NCBI GenBank assembly: GCA_025201765.1
Contig: MU623573.1
Coordinates: forward strand, 1 to 36,274
Direction of reading: 5' to 3'
Origin: Daldinia sp. FL1419
Taxonomy: Eukaryota > Ascomycota > Sordariomycetes > Xylariales > Hypoxylaceae
Length of the DNA stretch: 36,274 nucleotides
In this document: piece by piece, positions 1 through 12,925 of the stretch
Position numbering within the stretch: position 1 is the first letter of the stretch
Layout of the letters: each line of letters opens with the position of its first letter
Program-made: the position numbers and the translations under genes
The notes under the pieces: generated by a model
Seen by the model: the letters and a program-made list of their open reading frames with translations, nothing else
Told to the model about the DNA's origin: nothing
Database searches by the model: none

Positions 1-99
1 TTTGTGTGTTTTTTGGGCTTTTTAACTATATCGTTAATTTTTGCCCGGGTTTTTTTTTATAAATAAAAAATTACCGAACGAAACGGTGTGTTTTTCCAA

Positions 100-121
100 C
101 CCCCCCCCCCCCCCCCCCCCC
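100..121. repeat. poly-C homopolymer
   Basis: A run of 22 C residues followed at once by nine A residues. It lies about 40 bases beyond the stop codon of the zinc-finger gene, so it would be a G-run in that gene's 3' UTR or downstream flank. The exact length may be a sequencing or assembly artefact. Confidence 0.9.
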
Positions 122-159
122 AAAAAAAAACCAAACCAAAAAACAACAACACCTAATTC

Positions 160-1647
160 TTACAACGGCTCTTGCTTCAAGCTATATTCAGATCCTGAAC
201 GCCCATCTGGATCGCGCCTAACTTCCTCCCGTGGTGAGCCACTGTTTCCGTCGTTAGGTGGAGTTTTCCCAGTTCCGCACCCTTTTACGAGTCTATGGCG
301 CTATTGAGGCATATTCATTAGCGATATATATATATATATATATAGGTATAGTTTTGACTCTTCTATTTAACAATAACTTACCTTTAACGCATCCTTTCTG
401 GAAAAGCTTTTCTCGCAAAAGGTACAGGGAAATGGTTTAATAGCCAGATGAATCCGCTTGTGCCTCTTGAGATCGTGATTCCGGTTGAACGATTGTGGAC
501 ACTCATCACATTTAAAGGGGCGATCCTGTGAAATAGGATGGCTACTGGGATAGATATGTTGTCCGACTAAGTGGCCGGTTGGATGGTATCCATGTGTCAT
601 TTGTCCGATTCCATTCATAATAGTCATCTGGCCCCCAGGATTTGCCATATTCGACATAATCGGCCCTCCCACTGTTGATCCGCCTCCCATCGTGGGAGGA
701 AGTGTATAAGGGGGGAGAGGCCTGTAAGGCGGTGCTTGCATTGGAGAATGCTGTTGATGCGGGCTAAGTGTCGAAGTGCTTCTCGGTAAGCTTCCGGTCG
801 TTATCGAAGATGATTGTGGTGGAGAAGTATGTGCAGAGGTAAAAGAAGGGTAAGAAGCATGCGAGGTAGTCGACGGAGAAGGCCCCGAATAGTACCCAGA
901 GGCTGTTGCCGGCCGTGAATAAGCATCTGAAGACCCCGAAGACGTCGAGGGCGCTGTAGGTTGCGACCCTTGAGAGTGACTATTCATAATTGGCAGAGGA
1001 GTTTGATTCGGAGTGGATGATAGTATGCTGGGGTGACCTAGATTATTCCCGGGGATCGAAAGTTGGTAAGGGGAAGATCCGCTTTCGTACGTAGAAGTTG
1101 CTAGTATGTCAACTGACCCCGGGGATTGGGAGCCTCGATAAGTAGAATTAGGAGAGTAGATCGTGCGGTTGTAATTGTGCTGCATGAACGGAGGCTGTCC
1201 TCCGTGGCTCATTGGACTGTGCGTATAAGACTGAGCACCAGTCGTAGCCCAGTGTCTTTGTGGACTACCGAGCGACAGCCCTGCTTGGGAATACTGAGAA
1301 CTGTGGTTACTGGCGCCTGGAGAGATCGGACTTAGACTATCAATGCCAGCCACCCCTGTGATGTAAGTTAGAGGGCTGTTTTCATGAATACTGGGTATTG
1401 GAAGTTGGGGTATTGGCGCTGCCATATCGCCGATTTGGGTAGAGGAAAATAGGAAAAGGAAAGGAGCCTTGAGGTGAAGGAGTAAAGGCAACATGGCAAA
1501 TGGTGAATGACTACTAGAAATAAAAGTAGCTCGACTCATACTGGGCACTTGATTATCTATTGGAGGTGTCGGAAGTGGTAGATGAAATTGGGGAAGCGTA
1601 TGAGCTGCTGGTCTACGTGAAGTAAAGCTCGTTGCGGCGGCTTCCAT
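160..1647 (-). CDS. C2H2/C2HC zinc-finger transcription factor (two exons)
   Basis: Probable nuclear DNA-binding regulator. Exon 1 is 1647-382, the intron 381-301 (81 nt, donor GTAAGT, CTAAT branch-like site, acceptor TAG) and exon 2 300-160; both junctions are phase 0, giving 468 residues. Residues 1 to about 370 are low complexity and rich in Ser, Thr, Pro, Gln and Gly, as in fungal activation regions. Finger 1 has C380, C383, H396 and H400 (C-x2-C-x12-H-x3-H). Finger 2 has C408 and C411 in exon 1, H424 and C430 in exon 2, so it is C2HC and only the spliced product completes it. Unspliced reading stops four codons after the splice site. The first ATG was taken because the sequence right after it is Pro-rich and in frame; a later Met at residue 75 is possible. 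The finger pair (NRNHDLKRHKRIH, then RKDALKRH..VKGC) matches a fungal family I know, but I cannot name the gene. Structure is seen; regulatory role is inferred from the family. Confidence 0.88.
324..344. repeat. (AT)n microsatellite inside the zinc-finger gene intron
   Basis: An uninterrupted AT dinucleotide run of 21 bases within the 301-381 intron, between the donor and the probable branch site. Length variation here would change intron length without touching coding sequence. Confidence 0.9.
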
Positions 1648-1765
1648 TATTCTTCTTTCGAGGAAAGGGCGAGTACGGAGGGTAGAAGAGAGCGCTCTCC
1701 TGTCTACAACGCCTCCTCTTCCCAGAGTAAAGAGTAAACAAGTAGATAGAGCTTTCTTCTTCTGC
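1648..1765 (-). promoter_or_regulatory. pyrimidine-rich leader/promoter of the zinc-finger gene
   Basis: Read on the minus strand, the DNA just before the start codon has CT-rich tracts (CTCTTTACTCT, CGCTCTCTTCT, CCTTTCCTC), which commonly mark transcription start areas and 5' leaders of filamentous fungal genes. I see no TATA box that I would defend. The role is inferred from position and composition. Confidence 0.3.
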
Positions 1766-3148
1766 CTAGCGACGAAAATTTACAAACCTAAGTAGGAACT
1801 AGTAAATCTTATCGCAATAGGGCTCTTCTAAGTGACATTCAGGTTAGTTATATACTCGTCCTTAAGAGAAGCCACGGGTCCTAATTCGACATTGAATGCT
1901 TGGCTAGTTCGTGTCCTTGCTGCACCGTGTTTGCGAGTTGCGAATAGATAGCTGATCGATCAGGTCCTGAGTTCCCGCGATTATAGTAGTATTAAGTAAA
2001 GAGGCAGTAGTGCTAGTAGTTATGGCTTGGGGAGCAGAATCCCCAGACCAGGTCGGTTGAGGCCGTCTCTAAAGGTATCGTAGAGGTTAATGTCTTGAGT
2101 TCTTGGACGAACCGTAGTAGCAGTAGAAGGCTCCCTTGATAGGCAAAGTACGCACTTATTGTAAGCTAGGGGTGGAGACGTCGATCATAAGAATGGCTGC
2201 CGGGAGGCGCCCATGAAATTATATACTCTATTGGATGACTGATCAAATCCTTGCTGGGAGACGTAGGCGTACTTGGCCAGCTAGACCGTTGGGGAGTGGC
2301 CTTTTATCGACTTTGTTTTTTTGGCGGCTGGCCTGATGGAAATACTTAAATTTCTGCTTAACACTCATAAGGATTTACATGGAGCATTTGATTGTACTGC
2401 TCGATTGTTTATTCATTTCTAGTGGGAAGGGATCTCGCTGTAGTAAGTTAGGAAATTCATAGGTAAGGACAAGGGCTAGTTCGACCTAATCAACCCCCAA
2501 GCTAGTTTCGATGGGCTGAAGCGTTGCCGGACGTGCATATATGTAGCTTGTAAGTGTAAAGCTGTAAAGGGGTGAAGTAGGGAAAGGAAAAAAAATTGTT
2601 GGCCTGGATAGGAGCGTGGCGTTAGATTACATATGTACATACCTACATACATGAGTAGAAGAAGGTAGACATGTACTCCGTAAGGTTTTAAGCTCTCCCC
2701 GGGATTGTTTTACCAAGAGCATTAGTTGCTGAGATCAGGCCTTCAGAAAGCGTTGATACTACTTCGGTACCTTCTTGCATACATTATACGTGGTAGTTTA
2801 TTCTATAGCCTGGTATACTTATTCAGGCATGGCCAGCCGTTTTGCATGTTGAAAAATCTACACGATGGAGCTTTGGGTTTGGCCCGCGATGGTTGGTGGC
2901 TTGCCAGATCTGGGGGGCGGCACTGGGTAGTAGAAAACACTACCTAGCACGTGGGTCAAAGGATCAATAATGCCTACTTGACAATACAACGAAGGCGGAG
3001 TACGGGACGAATGCATATGCAAAATATCAGTGCCGGAATTTCTAGGATCTTGAACCAGGATCTCTCGATACAAAAGAACATGGAGGGGGCCCCTTTAGTT
3101 CCTCTAGTTAGAAGGAAGTAAGTAAATCGAGGTATCACACTTATCACT

Positions 3149-3197
3149 CTACGCACTACGCACTACGCACTACGCATTACACATTGCACATTACACA
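3149..3197. repeat. tandem 7-mer repeat (CACTACG) with degenerate tail
   Basis: Successive units of CACTACG or CGCACTA continue into variants such as CATTACA and CATTGCA. The perfect core covers about 3151-3175 and decays rightward into a 6-7 base periodicity. Confidence 0.75.
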
Positions 3198-4240
3198 CCA
3201 ACAAGGGGGGGTGGGGAGGGGGAAAGCAGAGAGAAGATGACCTAGTTGGAGCAATTTGCAATAGTAAGAAAGACATGCAAAGCAAAAGAATGTGCACTGT
3301 CTCTGAAAATACACCTGCTCTAGGGTGTCTCTTTAACTAACCCAAAGTAAGTTTATAGGCGTATTATGTAGGATACTACGTATCGAATTATCAAGTTCAA
3401 GGGGGAAACACTGTCAGGCGAGCTAAGCCGTGCGTGTAAGTTGTAAAAAAGTTGCATGTAGCAAAAGTAGCGAAAAGAGGCCAGAACCCTGTTAGATTTT
3501 GACTTAGCACCCGTCATCCACACACCCTAGAAGCCCCATGCACCCAAGATCCCGGGATGCTTTTAGAATGCCTGGGCTGCCATTGCTACATATAATATGA
3601 TTCATTTATTGATTCTCTATTAAAAGTGCATCCCACGGCAACACCCTTTGTTCTGTAGCGGCGCCGCGGTATGTAGGTAGACACGCAGGTATGTACATAG
3701 TAGAAGATAAATGGTATTTTTTTTATTTTTTAATTTTTTTTAATCATCTCCAAGACGCCCATCTTTATTTCTCGATTGAGTCTGTGTAAGTACCTAGGCA
3801 AATAAATAAATTATATTCACGGGGTAGTGTTACTATCAAATCCAACGAAGGTTTACATATAGGTACCGTACCTGGGTAGGTACCTAGTTATATATATAAA
3901 AAGAACCTAATCTTGATTAATTATCTCATTCTACCCCTGTACCTTCTTAACTAGGTAAATAGGAAGAAACTTATGCTTACGGGAAATGTAGCTGAACAAT
4001 AAGAAAGACCTGAAAAATCTCAGCTCCTCCAGTTTGACCGGTGATGAGATTATGGGTTGGAATTGGGGTTCTGATGACTGGCAGGGGTCGTAGCCCGCCC
4101 GCAATCCTTGTCTATCCTTGTACTTGGTTACATTTGACAAGGACTCTGATCGCTCGGCGTATGTCCGCGATTGGGTCCCGTCAAGATGCGTGGCAGCGTA
4201 CTGGGCTCAGTTCGCGTGTATTCCTTTGTTCATTACTCCG

Positions 4241-4270
4241 GCATGGGCATGGGCATGGGCATGGGCATGG
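4241..4270. repeat. (GCATGG)5 hexanucleotide microsatellite
   Basis: Five perfect copies of GCATGG, followed by a partial copy. Although open in one frame, where it encodes a Gly-His repeat, the surrounding frame is short and not credible as a gene. Confidence 0.9.
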
Positions 4271-6038
4271 ATGGCCAAGGCTTGATCAAGGCTCTAAATC
4301 TCGTTAACCCCCCTGCTGAACCATACTAAAGCAGAGCTTGGGAAAATTAGGAAAGGGGAATATTTTCGGGATTGTAGGTATTAGACATTCTGTTCTCTGC
4401 TAATCATTACTTGCATCGTAATTTTGTCAAAAATATTATCGTCATGTTCCAAGGCGCGTAATACTTACAGTTCTTGGTAGATCTTGATAAATGCACAGCG
4501 TTTTGCTTTCCTTTGCCTACCTTTCGTCTCTTATGATGTCTGCCCATGTAGGTGCCCACCTACCTAGGAGGTATGTATACATTAAGTGTATACTACGTAC
4601 GTCTATCATTCCTTACAGCATAGGTATGTATCTAAAAAAGTCTTCGCCGTGTAAATCCCGGGCAATTCGCTCAGCTCGGGTTTTACCCATTGCCTTGGCA
4701 TGCTGGCAGAGATGGCGGTGTTCAACGTAGGCAATTTACTTGATTCTTTCAGCTCTTCTACGTTGGTTAGTTTTAACGTCAAGTTACCTTATATCAAGTA
4801 TATGAGGTTGGGTACGCACAGACAACGCAATAAAAAGCTATGAAGTTACACTTCCTTGGGAGTTTAAAATGGGATTTAAAATGCCACCTACGTAGTAGCA
4901 TCAGGCACGGGAATAGAGTTGATCTAGTCCGTTCCATCTCCCTAGGGTAGATAGGAATCAAGATGCCTCAAATCGTGGCGGCGAACCGTGATCTATTTTT
5001 AATTGGTCGGCATCTTGGGTAGCTTCGATAGATTCGGTGCAAGTTAATCTTTGGGGGTTGTGCACTACGTACCTATAGGTTAGTATAGGTTACCTGTATA
5101 GATGAGCTTTTTGAGGATTGTCGGGTATTAAAGGGGCAAACCCCTAACACCGAAGTATCAGTCCCGTACAATAAATAGGCTAGGTAGTCGCGTTAGAATC
5201 GTACGAAGGGGGGAATTAAGAACATACCGTCAGACTATGTACAATCTGTTTGGCTCTGCCCCAGTATCGAGTATCTATCGGATGTCTGCAAGTATACCTG
5301 GCAATGCAGATGCTCCACTGGCGTCACCGCAGACTGCGTGGCATCTGGAAAAGCAAAATGGTGCCAATGCAAGCTACCAGCTCTCTTCTAGATGCTCACA
5401 TGAAACTAGGTATAGCCCATGGGATGTATATATGGCGTGTATTAATCTTGATCTACGGTAGGATTGGCTTGCCGGAAGAGCCTCATCAGCAACACATAGA
5501 CTATCGGGGGTTCGTAAGATCGGGACACTAGGGAATAGGAGTAATGATAATAGAATAACAAATAGGATAGCATCCATCTTCTGGATACATCCATCGACCC
5601 TGTGACTTATCAACTGATTATCGGCGGAAGGTGCTTCCTTGGTTCGATCGTTTGGTCCCCAATAAATGCTTGCGTATGCCGTCTCTGCAGGGGCATTCCT
5701 TGAACCTCAGCAGGCTAGGTTGCACCCCGTCGTTGGAGTTTAGTTGCTGTACCGTGCACGATATCAAACCCAACATAGGTACCTAGATTCCTATCCAGTA
5801 GATAGGCGCGCATACATCACCTTAGGTAAGTAAAGCACTATACATTAGTAGTTATAACATTGATATATCTAGGTACCTACCTACCTAAGTCAAGTACATA
5901 TAGAAGCCATACAGAAGGTGCTGTAAGGCATCGTGGCGCGGGAACCAGCGCCCGCCAGCCATGTTACTGGCTTTCTTTGGCTGAGTAAAACCCCGCAACG
6001 ATGAATCCAGAATCTAACGTCCCTAGGGACTAATCTAT

Positions 6039-6067
6039 CTAGGTAGGTAGATAGGTAGCTAGGTAGG
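6039..6067. repeat. TAGG-type tandem repeat
   Basis: Repeated AGGT/AGAT/AGCT tetramers form a short imperfect microsatellite. It is an expanded version of the TACCTAGGTA-type motif seen elsewhere in the window's non-coding DNA. Confidence 0.75.
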
Positions 6068-6194
6068 GGACTAAAAGATGTATCCGTCGTATCTTTTCCA
6101 TATTACCTACTTCGGAAACCCGTTGTACCGCAGTAAGGCATACACGGGCTTCATACGTTACACCAAGGAGAGACGCTCTGGATGAGTTGCCAAT

Positions 6195-6218
6195 TTTTGC
6201 TTTTGCTTTTGCTTTTGC
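6195..6218. repeat. (TTTTGC)4 hexanucleotide microsatellite
   Basis: Four perfect copies of TTTTGC, followed by T-rich sequence. No gene overlaps it convincingly. Confidence 0.88.
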
Positions 6219-8954
6219 TTTTTTTCTATTTTTTTTTTCCTTGTCTCGAGGGGTAAGTAAAGAGGTACCCAGGTAAACCACTGGCCCGGCGTCTTAAACT
6301 AGGATTTTGCCCCCTCCCCCCTAAACACGGTACAGGAAAACTGAATTGATGATGTGATAGAAGAGATCGGACAGAGCCTTGCCTAATTTTGGGAATTTTA
6401 AACGAGAGGTATTGGATACGCATCCCGTAAAATTTCCCTCCCTTTCGGGGTTCACCTTATAAGTTGGCTCAAGTTAATTGCAACTGTGTCTAAGTACCGT
6501 ATCTTAGATCACATACGACATATGCTTACTTTCATCCTCCAAGGCACACGAACTCGGAGGTTTGTATGTGCATGATCTGGACGGCACGGTATTACCTGTT
6601 ATGTTTTCCAATTTTAGCAATCTGGTACTTTCATAATATGGAAGGTAATGAACGAGGGTTCTCGTGTTACTAAGGAGTGTCGCACTGTTTTTTATTCTAT
6701 TCCATTTCATTTTCCATTTTATTTTCTTTGGTATTTTCTTTAGTAGTCGTCTAGAGCCTAAATCCTTCGCTATGGTGCTGTAAGCAAAAGCTGAAATTGA
6801 TGATTTGATTTCTTATTGGCTAATGGTTAAGAACTCCCTTTTCTTCTGAGGATTACGACCTTGTCTATCAATTAACCTGAAATATTGCCCCATGCACTCA
6901 CTAATATGCTAACGTGTTGATGTAAGTACCTATCAATGTGCAATGTGGGTAAGAAGAGTCGGAACCGATGCGAACGCCGAGTGTCACTCGCCCGAATGGG
7001 GTTTCAAGCTTCGAGACTATTGTTAAAGGGATAGACAGGTAATTTCTTCTCTCCCCCCCGCCTAGTACTAAATACGTGGTACTATGTTCTTTAACGACGC
7101 ATGGCCGCCGGTGTCTGGAATGATATCGCAGGACGCGGGTAGAGCCGGTGGCGCGCGAACCCGTAAACCCACGAAATTGGAAATCTGCGAACATATATAT
7201 GGATATATAGATTATCTTTGCGCCCTTTCAGCTATTGAAAAATATCGTATGAATCTAGTTCGGCACCGGTTATGCATCCGCATCTCCAGGTCTTTTCTTT
7301 TTTTCTTTTTTTTTCCGGTATGGAGCCATGGATGAATTATGGGGATTTAATACCTATTCACTATATTTGGGAGTTACTTTGGGGGCGAGCTATCGCGTAT
7401 AACAGATCATCTAGCAAATGTAATAGGATTAAATCCTATTTGATATTTTTTTTCTTATACCTCTTAAAGAGACCGCATTAATAAAATAAGTTGGTCCAGG
7501 ATGATATTGAATTACGAAAAGATTTGTATTAGAAAGTTAAGATTTTTTTTGTATAAATATTAGATTTTCTTAGAGGAAGAATCTTAGAACCATATAATGA
7601 AGTCATATGAGTCCATCTTACATACCCTTTTAAACAAAATTAATAGATTAATTTATAATTAAGGCTTCCCTTTATATAAAATATCTAATAAAAGTAATAT
7701 TTAATTTAGGAGAGGACTTTTTGGTTTTTGATTATCTTTTTATAAAACCTTTATAAAAAACCATATAATTCAATTTATTAAAAATTTAATATTATAATAA
7801 AGATCGCCGCAACAACAGCATATAAGGATAATATGGATTGCCAGGGATAAGGTAATACATATATGCCTCCTTTTAAAATTAATTTCCCCATAAATCCTAT
7901 ATTATAATTAATAATTATTAATAGAATAGATACAAAATAGGATTATATTATAAAATAATTATAATATTAATAATATTAAAATAAATAATTTTTCTAAAAT
8001 TGTTGGAATATATAAAAATTATAGATCTAATAAGTAAAAGATTAAATATAATAAAAATAATTATTAAATATTATTAATAATCCTTTAATAAACTTTTTAA
8101 GAACTTAAAAACCTTAAAAAAACTATAATAAAGCTTCAACAATTAATTCCCAGAATTGTGCTAGAAAGGCATAACCACATTTTTTATATAATTCTTTATT
8201 TTTAATAAGCAAATCATTTTTATAATATACAGCCATATCAAAATTATAATTTTAATATAATATAATATTAAAATATTATATTAAATTTAAAATATTATAA
8301 TAATTTTTAATAAAAAGATTAAAATATTTAAAGAAGGTTAATAATAAAACAAAATTAAGGAAATAATAGAATATTTATAAATATATAAATTTTTTTTTAT
8401 TTAATATAATATATATATAAAAGTAAAATAAATTTTTTAAGGTAATATTAAATTATAAATATAATAAATATAATAATATTATATTATAATATTATAAAAT
8501 ATAAATAAAATATATAAAAAAAATTAAAATTAATTAAGAAAGGTTATAAATTAATAACATTATTTTAAACCATTTTGAAAAATAAATATAATATTGTAAT
8601 ATTAAAAAAAAAATTATAAAAATAAGAATAAATAATGGTTTTTTATAGAAATATAAAGTTATTCATATATATTTATATTTTATATAAATTATATATATTT
8701 TAACTTTCCTTTAAAATAATTTTTTTATAATATAATAATATTTTTATTATTTATTAAAAAAAAATAATAAAACTATTTTAAATTTTATTATTACTCTATA
8801 CCTAAGTTATTACCATATTATTTCATAAAATTCAGGCATTATAATACATAAAATATTTTTTTATATTTAAATTTAATTATTTTTATTAAAAGGTAAATTT
8901 TAATAAAAATATAAAATAAAGTCAAAATTATAGTAACATAATTTATTCAGATAA

Positions 8955-9215
8955 GTAGCAGGTAGATTTTTTCTGGAACACAGTTCTTACCCGGAACAAA
9001 TACCAAAAGATGGATTAGATACCTATAATATATTCTAGGTAAATCGGGGTAGTAATAAATAATAAATAAATAAATAATATTATAATAAATATTAGAAAGG
9101 TATTATATTATATGTGTAATGGTGGTGTTATTAGAAAGAGATAAAAGGGGTGATATATAGATGGTGGATGGATAGGTCCGTAGCCTGCTCAAGCCCGCCT
9201 CAAAAACCACCATTA
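8955..9215. other. GC-spared patch inside the AT-rich island
   Basis: About 260 bases with clearly more G and C than either flank. They include segments such as TCTTACCCGGAAC and AGCCTGCTCAAGCCC. No frame reads through it. It may be a later or shorter insertion that escaped heavy RIP; the right part is bounded by the inverted repeat at 9117-9215. Confidence 0.4.
9117..9215. repeat. 99-bp segment bounded by a perfect 10-bp inverted repeat
   Basis: TAATGGTGGT at 9117-9126 is the exact reverse complement of ACCACCATTA at 9206-9215. The interior is relatively GC-rich for this island. It could be a very small TIR element or a remnant hairpin; no second copy is visible in the window. Confidence 0.5.
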
Positions 9216-10017
9216 TAAAGAAAAAGAAGTTAATAAAAAATTTTAAATAAAATAAAATAAATGTTATTATAATATTAATTAATAAATTAATAAAAATGAT
9301 TGAATTTAAAATTAATAATTTAATAATGGAAATAAAGGTAGAAATTAAAAAGATAATAAATATATAAAAGATATATATTAATATTATAATAATTATAAAA
9401 TAATATTTTTAAATTAAATAAAATAAAGGAATTAATTAAAAAAATAATAAATAAAAGATTAAAATTAATAAATAATATTGGAAAATTATAAAAATGATTT
9501 TAAATTATAATTATTAAAGGAATTATTAAATCTTAAATTTCTATTATTATAATATTAATTTATTTTTAATATAAAATTATAATTAAAATAATGGTGGAAT
9601 TATAAGAAATTTTAAATAGAAATTTTGAAAAAATTATATAAATTATTAACAATATAATTAATAAAAATGAAATTATAATAATATATTAATTTTATAATAA
9701 TAATATTATAATAATATTTTAATTTAAAATTAAATAATATAAGAAGAATTAAAATTAAATAAAAAAGATATTTAAATAAAAAATAATTGAAATAAATAAC
9801 ATTTTTATAATTAGAATTGAAAATTTAAAAATAATTAATTTAAAAAATATTTATATTAATTTATAAAATTTAATAAAGATTTTTTAAAAAAAATTAAAAT
9901 TAAAATTTTTAAAATTAATTTTATTTTTAAAAAATATTTAAAAATTAAATTTATAATTTTAATTATAAAAGTTAATAGATTAAATATAATTTATTAATTT
10001 ATATCTTTTTTATTTCA

Positions 10018-10085
10018 TTAATTGCGCTATAATCCTAACTGACCAATTAACTCTCAAAAAAATGTCCCGTAATTTCGGATGTTTT
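10018..10085. other. GC-spared remnant, possible transposon end
   Basis: A less AT-rich block with CTAACTGACCAATTAAC and AATGTCCCGTAATTTCGG. Its style resembles terminal sequences of fungal Tc1/mariner-like elements, but I see no matching opposite end in the window. Classification is a guess. Confidence 0.25.
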
Positions 10086-12517
10086 TTATTGTTATACAAG
10101 CACTTCTAATTAAAAATATTTATAGATTATTTTAAAAAATTACAAATTTAATTAAATTTTAAATGATATTAATTATTAATATTTTTAAATGATTTTTGAA
10201 TTAATATAATAAATTAAAGTGATTTTGAATTTTGATGTACTTCATGCACGCATTTGTGGCTTTTTTATGATATATAGTTTTTTTAATTGAATAAGAGTTT
10301 ATATCAATATAATTTCCTTATAAATTATTTAATTAAGGTATTGAATAGAAGTTTTAATAATTAAATATAAAGTAATTATATTTTAAAGAAGGTAGGTATT
10401 AAGGTAATTAAATAAAAGATTAATAGAAGTAATTGTTGATAATAGTAGCTAATATTTAAAAAAAAGAATTAATAATATATTTAATAAGAAAAAGAAATTA
10501 TAAATTATCATAAAGAATTATTAAAAAAATTAATTAAATTAATATTTAAAAGTTTAATTTAATTAAAGAAAAATTAATATTTAAGGGTTTATATATTAAA
10601 TAGGAACTTTAATTAAAAAGGAATTTTAATAATTTTTGTAAGATATATTTTACATTTTAATTAACCTACAATAAATTAAAATATATAAATAAAATAAAAA
10701 ATAAAAAATAATTATATCCTAAAGATAAATATTAAAATAATTAAATAAAACATTAATTAATAAAGGTAATTATTAATAATTAAAAAATAAAATAAATAAT
10801 ATATTTAATAAATGAAAAGAATTATAAATTATAATGAAAAATTATATGAAAAATAATATTTAAAAATCTTAACCTAATTAGATAAGAATTAATTTTTAAA
10901 GGTTTATTTATATTTAAAAAAATTTATGAAGATTTTAGAAAGGTTTATTATATAAAAACTAATAAGGTTTTACAAAATAATTTTAATTGCTCTTGCAGGA
11001 GGTACCCTACACTTCAACTACCCCCTAATAAATCAACAAATATAAATAAAATAAAAAATGTAAAGTAATTATATCTTAAAGAAGATATTAAAATAATCAA
11101 ATGGAAAGATTATTAAGAATAATTATTAATAATAATAAATAATATTTAAAATAATATATTCAATTAAAAATAAAAAAAATCATATATTATCATAAGAAGT
11201 TATATAAAATGTAATTTTTAAAAAACTTAATCCAATTAAATAAGAATACAACTCTTAAAGGCCTATTATATTAAACATAAATTTTAATTTAAGGTTAATA
11301 CTATTAAACAAAAGCTTTAATTAAACAAAGACTTTAATTAAACAAAAACTCTAATTAAACAAGAAATCTACCTAATAACTAAATAAAAGGTAATTATATC
11401 TTAAAAAATAATAAAATAATTAAATAAAAGTTTAATAGAAGTATTTACTTGTAATAGTAGTTGGTGTTTAAAAAATAAAAAAAATAATATATTCAACTAG
11501 AAATAAAGTTATAAACTATTGTAAAAAGCTATAAAAAAACTAAATAAGTTAATATTCAAAAACTTAACCTAATTAACCAAAGAAAATAATTCTTAAAAGC
11601 CTATATATTAAACAAAAACTCTAATTTAGGGTTCATACTTTAATAGTTTTTATAAAATATACCCTATATTTCAATAATTCCATAACTAACTATATCCTAA
11701 AAAGAGTAGGTATTAAAGTAATTAAATAAAATGTTAATAAATAAGGGTAATTATTAATGTTTAAAGAATAAAATGAATAATATATTTAATAAGAGAGAAA
11801 AGTTATAAATTATTGTAAGAAATTATATGAAAAATTAAATAAATTAATGTTTAAAAAATTAATTTTTAAAAGTTAATATATTAAATAAAAATTTTAATAA
11901 TTATTAAATATAAAAGAATCATATATTGTTATAAGATATTTTATAACAAATGATACTTAAAGAACTTAATTTTTATAATAGAGAATATGATTTAATTAAG
12001 TAAGAAAGTAATCTTTGAAAGTTTATTTATATTTAAAAAAAACTTATGGAAACTTTAAAAGGGTTGGTTCTATAAAGGTTAATAGGACTTTATAAAGTAT
12101 TTTATATTATATAATTATATTACCTTAATTCGATATTAAAGTAATAAAATAAAAAGTTAATAAAAATGATTTTTAATAATGGTAATTAATGTTTAAGATG
12201 ATATATTTAACTAAAGATAAAAAGGTTATATTGAACAGGAGCTTTAATAGCTCCTGCAGGATATGCCCTGTACTTCAACTAACCCATAATAAGCCAGAGG
12301 TTATAAGAGTTAAAAGATATTAAAATAATTAAGTAAGAAATTTAATAAAGGTAATTACTTACTAATGATAGTATGTATAAAGTTGGATAAATAATATATT
12401 TAATAAAAAAATAAATTTATAAATTATTATAAAATTTATAAAGAAAATATAATAATCTTTATAAATTTAATTTAATTAAATAGGAAAATAATTCCTGGAA
12501 GCCTATTTATATCCATA

Positions 12518-12925
12518 TTGAACCGGTGTAGAGCGATTAGGTCATAGATACTACCCTGTAGAGATCCTATCTCCTCCATAGAACTAGACCCTCCAAGGCT
12601 CCACAGCTCTTTTGGATATAAATAGGCCCTCAAAAGTTGTCTTTCTTATTTAATTATTAGAAATTCATTAGGTTTTATAAATCAATTTTTTTATAAAATT
12701 TTTATATAAAAATATATAATTTTAATTTCTTTTTTAAAAATATCCTTTTAAAATATATTATTATTAATAAATAATTATTTATATTAATTTCTTTATTTAA
12801 TTAGCCTATTCTTTTCCTTAGGATATAGTCGCCTTATATCTTCTAGCTTATATAGCCTTTGGCTTGCTATGGGTTAATTGAAGTATAGGATATATCCTGC
12901 AGGAGCTATTAGAGCTCCTGTTCAA
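12518..12925 (-). mobile_element. nested reverse-orientation copy of the TTGAAC element
   Basis: This segment is a copy of the surrounding element in the opposite orientation. Read on the minus strand it opens TTGAACAGGAGCTCTAATAG and closes CACCGGTTCAA. TA duplications sit at 12516-12517 and 12926-12927. At about 408 bp it is the most complete and least mutated copy in the island, with recognisable blocks such as AGCTCCTGCAGGATAT on its minus strand. It must have inserted after the outer copy, which fits its lower divergence. Confidence 0.72.
12901..12919. repeat. subterminal hairpin of the TTGAAC element
   Basis: AGGAGCT, five bases (ATTAG), then AGCTCCT: a perfect 7-bp stem just inside the element end. 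The same arrangement follows the left end of the outer copy near 12237-12255, so it is a conserved element feature and not chance. Confidence 0.65.

Larger units (their letters stand above)
1766..7489. other. intergenic region without a recognisable gene
   Basis: About 5.7 kb of mixed composition. The open frames are all under 100 codons, overlap each other on both strands and show no domain I recognise, so none is called. The stretch contains simple repeats (listed separately) and scattered palindromic motifs built from TACCTAGGTA or GGTACC, for example near 3862-3890, 5776, 5868-5890 and 6039-6067. It may hold the long regulatory region of the zinc-finger gene, which is transcribed away from it. 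Confidence 0.6.

Noticed and set aside
1440..1560. A second intron in the N-terminal part of the zinc-finger gene
   Set aside because: The best donor/acceptor pair I tried (GTATGA to CAAG) breaks the reading frame, so the continuous frame was kept.
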